Source: Cytophagales bacterium (lineage in GTDB: Bacteria > Bacteroidota > Bacteroidia > Cytophagales > Cyclobacteriaceae). Taken from it: a stretch of 16,682 nt of DNA. A program made the position numbers and the translations under genes. Positions 13,227 to 16,682 of this stretch are shown here, in pieces. The stretch's first letter is position 1, and every line of letters starts with the position of its first letter. Where the stretch lies: the NCBI GenBank assembly GCA_020063545.1, contig JAGUUF010000137.1, positions 1 to 16,682 on the forward strand, read 5' to 3'. Below the pieces are notes generated by a model, which ran no database searches, was not told the origin of the DNA, and saw only the letters and a list, made by a program, of their open reading frames with translations.

Positions 13227-16200
13227 CAAGCCCTGCCCGGAAACGGTAACCGACTTAACGGCAGAGTAAGTATAGGTTCCGTCAAAATCCGTTTGTTTAA
13301 TCCGGTAATACCAGGTGCCGGGCGAAATGGAATGATCTTCAACGCGGTATCTGGTTTCACGGTTGGTAGTTCCCGCACCGGCAACATTGGTTACGGCTTC
13401 GAATGATTCAGATGTTTGAAATCGCTTCTCCACTGTAAAGAAGTCGTTGTTCAGTTCTGAAGCGGTTGACCAAACCACTTCCACAAAATCGTTATGAGCG
13501 ATAAGGTCAAACGACTTCATTTCTACTGGCAATGGGGCGGTAATATCGGCCAGTGCCCAAGGAGAATACTGACTTACACCAGGTACTGTTACCGTACCAG
13601 TACCCGGGTTATAGGTTTGTCCGGGCAGAGCTGGCTCCCAGGTATTAGATGGTGCCCAGCGCTGAGCATTAATTGTGGTAGCCCCGGTTGTGGCAATCTC
13701 GGCCGAGGTGGCGGTGAATGTCATAGTAGAAGTGGGGCGTGTGCCTGTGTAACCGTTGAGTGTAATCACCCAGAAACGATCCACAACCGATGCTCCTCCA
13801 CTGGTACCACTTAAGTTGGTCACCCCTGTTGGATAGGGGGTATTATCAACACCTGTGGGATAAGTAGATACGGAAACGGTTCCAGCAGCCGGGCTTCCAG
13901 CCGATGTGATATTAAGTGTAAATGGAATGTATTCAGTACTGGATTTTCCAAAAGGATAAACAAAAGAGCCGGTAAGTGTACCGGTAAGCCTTTGTAAGGT
14001 ACCGTATGGATCGGTATTGTCTTCGCTTTTTACATACCCGTTGGTACGGGTAATGGCACCTGTACTGTTGTTGGTAATGCTTAGGGTAAGCGAATTCAGG
14101 TCCAGTTCGCCCTGTGCCAGGTTCAGCACATACCTTACGGAGGTATTGTTTAAAATCCTCACCACATCAGTAGCCGCACTGGTATTGAGGGTAAGGTTGT
14201 AAAATGTTTCAGCTGTAGAGCCGCCAATGGTTTGAAGCGTATTACTAGCCGGACTGTTAAATACCACTGTGCCGGTACCTTCGTCAAAACCGTTGCTGCC
14301 ACCGGCTGTAGAATTATTAACCCAGTTGCCGCCCACAGTTATTGTTGAAATAGTACCATTATTATCCGCTCGTAAGCGGCCACCAGTATTAATAGTCAGA
14401 TCACCGGTAATGTTTAATCCGGAGGGGCCACCTCCGGCACTTTGCAGTACAGGATTATTTGATCCATTTCCAATGGCAAGACTGCCCGCAACATTAATGG
14501 TAACGTTGGGTATGGAAAAAGTTTGAGAACTGCTCACTACCAGATTACCGTAGACATGATTGGCTATAGTTTGTCCATTTGAATTCTGATAGAGCACAGT
14601 TCCAAAAGGAGAGGTAGTTCCTAAATCGAATGTCCCAAATCCTGTTGCAAATCCTTGGTTACCAATTAAACGAAGAGATGCCCCCGGTGCGATTTGAAAA
14701 GTTCGGGTGGCATTACCGGTAATAGTTGCGTTGCCTTGCCTTGATGTACCGGTCTGAATTCTTAAATCTCCCGTTACATTAGTCGTAGTAATTGATGTCC
14801 CTATGAAAACCCCGTTTGTACTGGTATTGTTAAAGTAAAGGTTATGATATGTAAACGGGTTAGCCGGTTGGTTCCCCGTAGGAAAAGCAAGAATCTGTTC
14901 AGAGGAAGTGCGATTATAATTAAATACGCTGCCCGATGTTCCAGGGATCAGTAACCCCCGGTTATTAATGAAATTCATTGATCCTCTTAGATTGACCAGG
15001 CCATTACCACCCGTCATATCCAATACCGCAGTTAATTCACGGCTAGCGTTATTTGAGGTGTTAAATACAAGGTTTCCTTGTATGGTAAGGGTGCCCGTAG
15101 TAATGTTGACACGTGCCAGAAAATTCGCGTTGTTCACCCCTGAACCAATTTGTACATTTCCCCCCACGGTAGCCGAGCCGGCATTGATGTTCCAGGCATC
15201 TGTAACATTACCACCGGGCTGGTTAACACGAACATTGGTTTGAACCGTAAGGGAATTGGTTCCTGAATGCGTCAATACCTGGGCCGTAGCACGGGGACTG
15301 GCCGTGGTGTTGATGTCCAAGGAGTTAACGGTGGCGTTCATGTCCAGCGTAATGGTCGTGGCCGCATCAGGCGTAATGTTCGAATTGCCGATAGTAACCG
15401 CATCGTTAATGGTATTCGGAACGTATTGTCTTCCATATCCCCCACTGGCGGTAGCCGTAGCATTGGCTGTGAGTATCAGGTTTTCGTTATCGGTAATAGA
15501 CTGCACTGTTCCACGCACTGTACCCGGACTGGTTTGCAACATGAGCACATCCCCAACTACCAGTTCAGTAGTGAATAATGTACCTATACCCGTTACCGCA
15601 CTACTGCCCGCACTAAATGTTACGGTACCTGTCCGGTTCTGTATCCAGGTGGCAGGGTTACTCCAGTTTTGTGTGCCGGTAAGCCGGTTGGCCGTTCCGC
15701 TGGTCGGAATAAGTTCTCCGATTTGATAAAAACGTTGTGCACCCGAGGGCAAATTAGCAGCAGCCTCAGCGGTAATTTGAGTAGATGTGGCTGTGCGGGT
15801 TCCTACCGTAGCACTGGCCCAATTCAATCCATCATATCTCCTTACGCTGAAATTCGAAAAATCAGCCAATGGATCCAGGTCAGAACTCACAAAATTGAAA
15901 ACTGCTGTTACGTTTACAAAAGTGGTGGCATTGTTGGTAACCGTCCAGTACCGGTTAACGCTGCGGTTTGGCTCAATGTTGGATCCCAGAATATCAGGAT
16001 GATCATCCGCTGTAGCAGCAACCGTAAAATTACCGGCAACGGTTACTGAATTCACCGTTAAGTTAAGAGGAGAATAATCCACACCTGTTCCCACTTCAAA
16101 CGTTAATGAAGGAGAACCGGTAACAACCGGCTTGCGCAGATTGCCTTCTACAAAACCTCCCGTAGGGGTAACCGTAGCCGTAGCCGAAGTAATGATAAGT

Positions 16201-16682
16201 ATGTTGGTACCGGTAAATAAGTTGCCATTGGTAAATACCAGGTTGTTGGATACGTTGGCATTGAGGCCTTCAAGTGTAACTCCGTTTGGATTATTCACCT
16301 CCAATCCGGAAAAAGTTGTTACAGCCGAGCCGGTAATGCGTTGATTTGTTCCTGCTGTAAATATTACCCGGCTGGAAGCATCAGTGGTAAACACGCCTCC
16401 GCCACCGTTAAAGGTCCAGGTGCCATCATTTCCATTGATGGTGATGGTTCGGCCACTGTAGGTAAGGCCTCCGTTGGCGAAGATGAAATTGCCCACGGTC
16501 ATGTTATTAGCCAGAACCGTTGTTGCACTGGAAGTGTAATTAAAGTTGCCCCCAACAGTCAGCACTGCATTGTTACTCATCCGTCCCTGGTTAGTGAAGA
16601 TGAGGTTGCCAGCCACATTCGCCACGGCCGACATATCCGCATTAGAGCCTCCGGCTCCTGATATGTGCAGATTCTGATACGG
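12981..16682 (-). CDS. Large T9SS-secreted repeat protein, N-terminus beyond the window
   Basis: The frame is open to the right edge, giving at least 1233 residues without the start; an ATG at 16634 is internal, since upstream codons continue the same kind of sequence (YQNLHISGAGG). Most of it is Thr/Asn/Gly/Val-rich strands of the type VTVGGNWVNNS and FYNLTLNTSA, suggesting a long beta-helix or stacked beta-solenoid. Near 15645-15668 is NWSNPATW, then a GTVTFSAGSSAVTGIGTLF module (15456-15629). A fibronectin-like region (13227-13532) begins LPVEMKSFDL and contains WSTASELNNDFFTVEK. The last 81 residues, with YPNPSNGENF and C-terminal QQKLVVK, are a type IX secretion sorting domain, so the protein should be exported across the outer membrane and attached or released. 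It is probably an adhesin or surface-matrix protein; no catalytic motif was seen. Confidence 0.92.
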   Translation of the reverse strand, partial: PYQNLHISGAGGSNADMSAVANVAGNLIFTNQGRMSNNAVLTVGGNFNYTSSATTVLANNMTVGNFIFANGGLTYSGRTITINGNDGTWTFNGGGGVFTTDASSRVIFTAGTNQRITGSAVTTFSGLEVNNPNGVTLEGLNANVSNNLVFTNGNLFTGTNILIITSATATVTPTGGFVEGNLRKPVVTGSPSLTFEVGTGVDYSPLNLTVNSVTVAGNFTVAATADDHPDILGSNIEPNRSVNRYWTVTNNATTFVNVTAVFNFVSSDLDPLADFSNFSVRRYDGLNWASATVGTRTATSTQITAEAAANLPSGAQRFYQIGELIPTSGTANRLTGTQNWSNPATWIQNRTGTVTFSAGSSAVTGIGTLFTTELVVGDVLMLQTSPGTVRGTVQSITDNENLILTANATATASGGYGRQYVPNTINDAVTIGNSNITPDAATTITLDMNATVNSLDINTTASPRATAQVLTHSGTNSLTVQTNVRVNQPGGNVTDAWNINAGSATVGGNVQIGSGVNNANFLARVNITTGTLTIQGNLVFNTSNNASRELTAVLDMTGGNGLVNLRGSMNFINNRGLLIPGTSGSVFNYNRTSSEQILAFPTGNQPANPFTYHNLYFNNTSTNGVFIGTSITTTNVTGDLRIQTGTSRQGNATITGNATRTFQIAPGASLRLIGNQGFATGFGTFDLGTTSPFGTVLYQNSNGQTIANHVYGNLVVSSSQTFSIPNVTINVAGSLAIGNGSNNPVLQSAGGGPSGLNITGDLTINTGGRLRADNNGTISTITVGGNWVNNSTAGGSNGFDEGTGTVVFNSPASNTLQTIGGSTAETFYNLTLNTSAATDVVRILNNTSVRYVLNLAQGELDLNSLTLSITNNSTGAITRTNGYVKSEDNTDPYGTLQRLTGTLTGSFVYPFGKSSTEYIPFTLNITSAGSPAAGTVSVSTYPTGVDNTPYPTGVTNLSGTSGGASVVDRFWVITLNGYTGTRPTSTMTFTATSAEIATTGATTINAQRWAPSNTWEPALPGQTYNPGTGTVTVPGVSQYSPWALADITAPLPVEMKSFDLIAHNDFVEVVWSTASELNNDFFTVEKRFQTSESFEAVTNVAGAGTTNRETRYRVEDHSISPGTWYYRIKQTDFDGTYTYSAVKSVTVSGQGLWRIYPNPSNGENFTLQLTGAELDKPVKVTIYDMQGKVVHSEILQVNELNQQVTLPARLAHGVYMVSIQSPVAVAQQKLVVK
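13540..14040 (-). repeat. Second copy of a duplicated module in the large surface protein
   Basis: This segment encodes GYVKSEDNTDPYG through SQYSPWALAD. It follows the same order of landmarks as the copy at 15705-16154: a V-[EK] entry, an FxxGxxxxYxPxxLNxT strand, GTVSV-like strands, a V-x-R-[FY]-W-x-[VI] motif (VDRFWVI here) and a closing aromatic strand. The match was judged by eye. Confidence 0.55.
15705..16154 (-). repeat. First copy of a duplicated module in the large surface protein
   Basis: This encodes FVEGNLRKPV through RFYQIGELIP, including FEVGTGVDYSPLNLTV and SVNRYWTVTNN. It parallels the segment at 13540-14040. The two copies are separated by about 550 residues of beta-solenoid-like sequence, which suggests the protein grew by duplicating a large block. 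Confidence 0.55.

Noticed and set aside
15256..15726. 156-residue and similar plus-strand open frames inside the large surface-protein gene
   Set aside because: Repetitive Thr/Asn/Val codons on the minus strand leave the opposite frames free of stops; the products have no signal or domain pattern of their own.
12981..16682. Repetitive sequence as a CRISPR or tandem DNA repeat array
   Set aside because: The repetition is at the protein level and degenerate; there are no identical regularly spaced DNA repeats.

Overview
The window looks like ordinary chromosome from a member of the Bacteroidota, probably a Cytophagales-type organism (the order is my inference). Four things point there. The large protein at the right end finishes in a type IX secretion (T9SS/Por) C-terminal sorting domain. 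Several upstream regions match the Bacteroidota promoter consensus TTTG-N19-23-TAnnTTTG. Shine-Dalgarno sequences are mostly missing. The FabI, PurF-like and periplasmic-TPR histidine kinase proteins are the forms familiar from that phylum. I saw no transposase, integrase, tRNA, rRNA, CRISPR array or phage gene.

Left part (1-3721): the 3' end of an EamA/DMT-family transporter runs into a convergent ispE (isoprenoid synthesis). ispE lies 19 nt downstream of fabI (fatty acid synthesis), on the minus strand, apparently under a promoter just upstream of fabI. Reading the other way are an unrecognised three-helix membrane protein with a C-terminal zinc-ribbon-like cysteine pattern, then murI (D-glutamate for peptidoglycan). 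A strong intrinsic-terminator-like hairpin sits directly against the murI start codon.

Middle (3722-11467): a secreted/periplasmic TPR sensor histidine kinase with no adjacent response regulator; a 627-residue PurF-family amidophosphoribosyltransferase with its own well-formed promoter; then a tight cluster of an EVE-domain protein, a secreted protein of unknown function with a tyrosine-rich insert, and a second secreted protein that is a diverged tandem paralogue of the first. The genes in this cluster overlap, so it is probably one operon.

Right part (11486-16682): pyrR and pyrB form a pyrimidine operon with a one-base gap. Facing it tail to tail, 10 nt away, is a very large cell-surface/secreted protein (more than 1230 residues in the window, N-terminus outside it) made of beta-rich repeats, a duplicated module, a fibronectin-like region and the T9SS tail.

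Most of the window is housekeeping: envelope precursors (IspE, FabI, MurI) and nucleotide synthesis (PurF-like, PyrR, PyrB). The least explained parts are the tandem secreted paralogues next to the EVE protein, the membrane zinc-ribbon protein, and the terminator/start-codon arrangement at murI.
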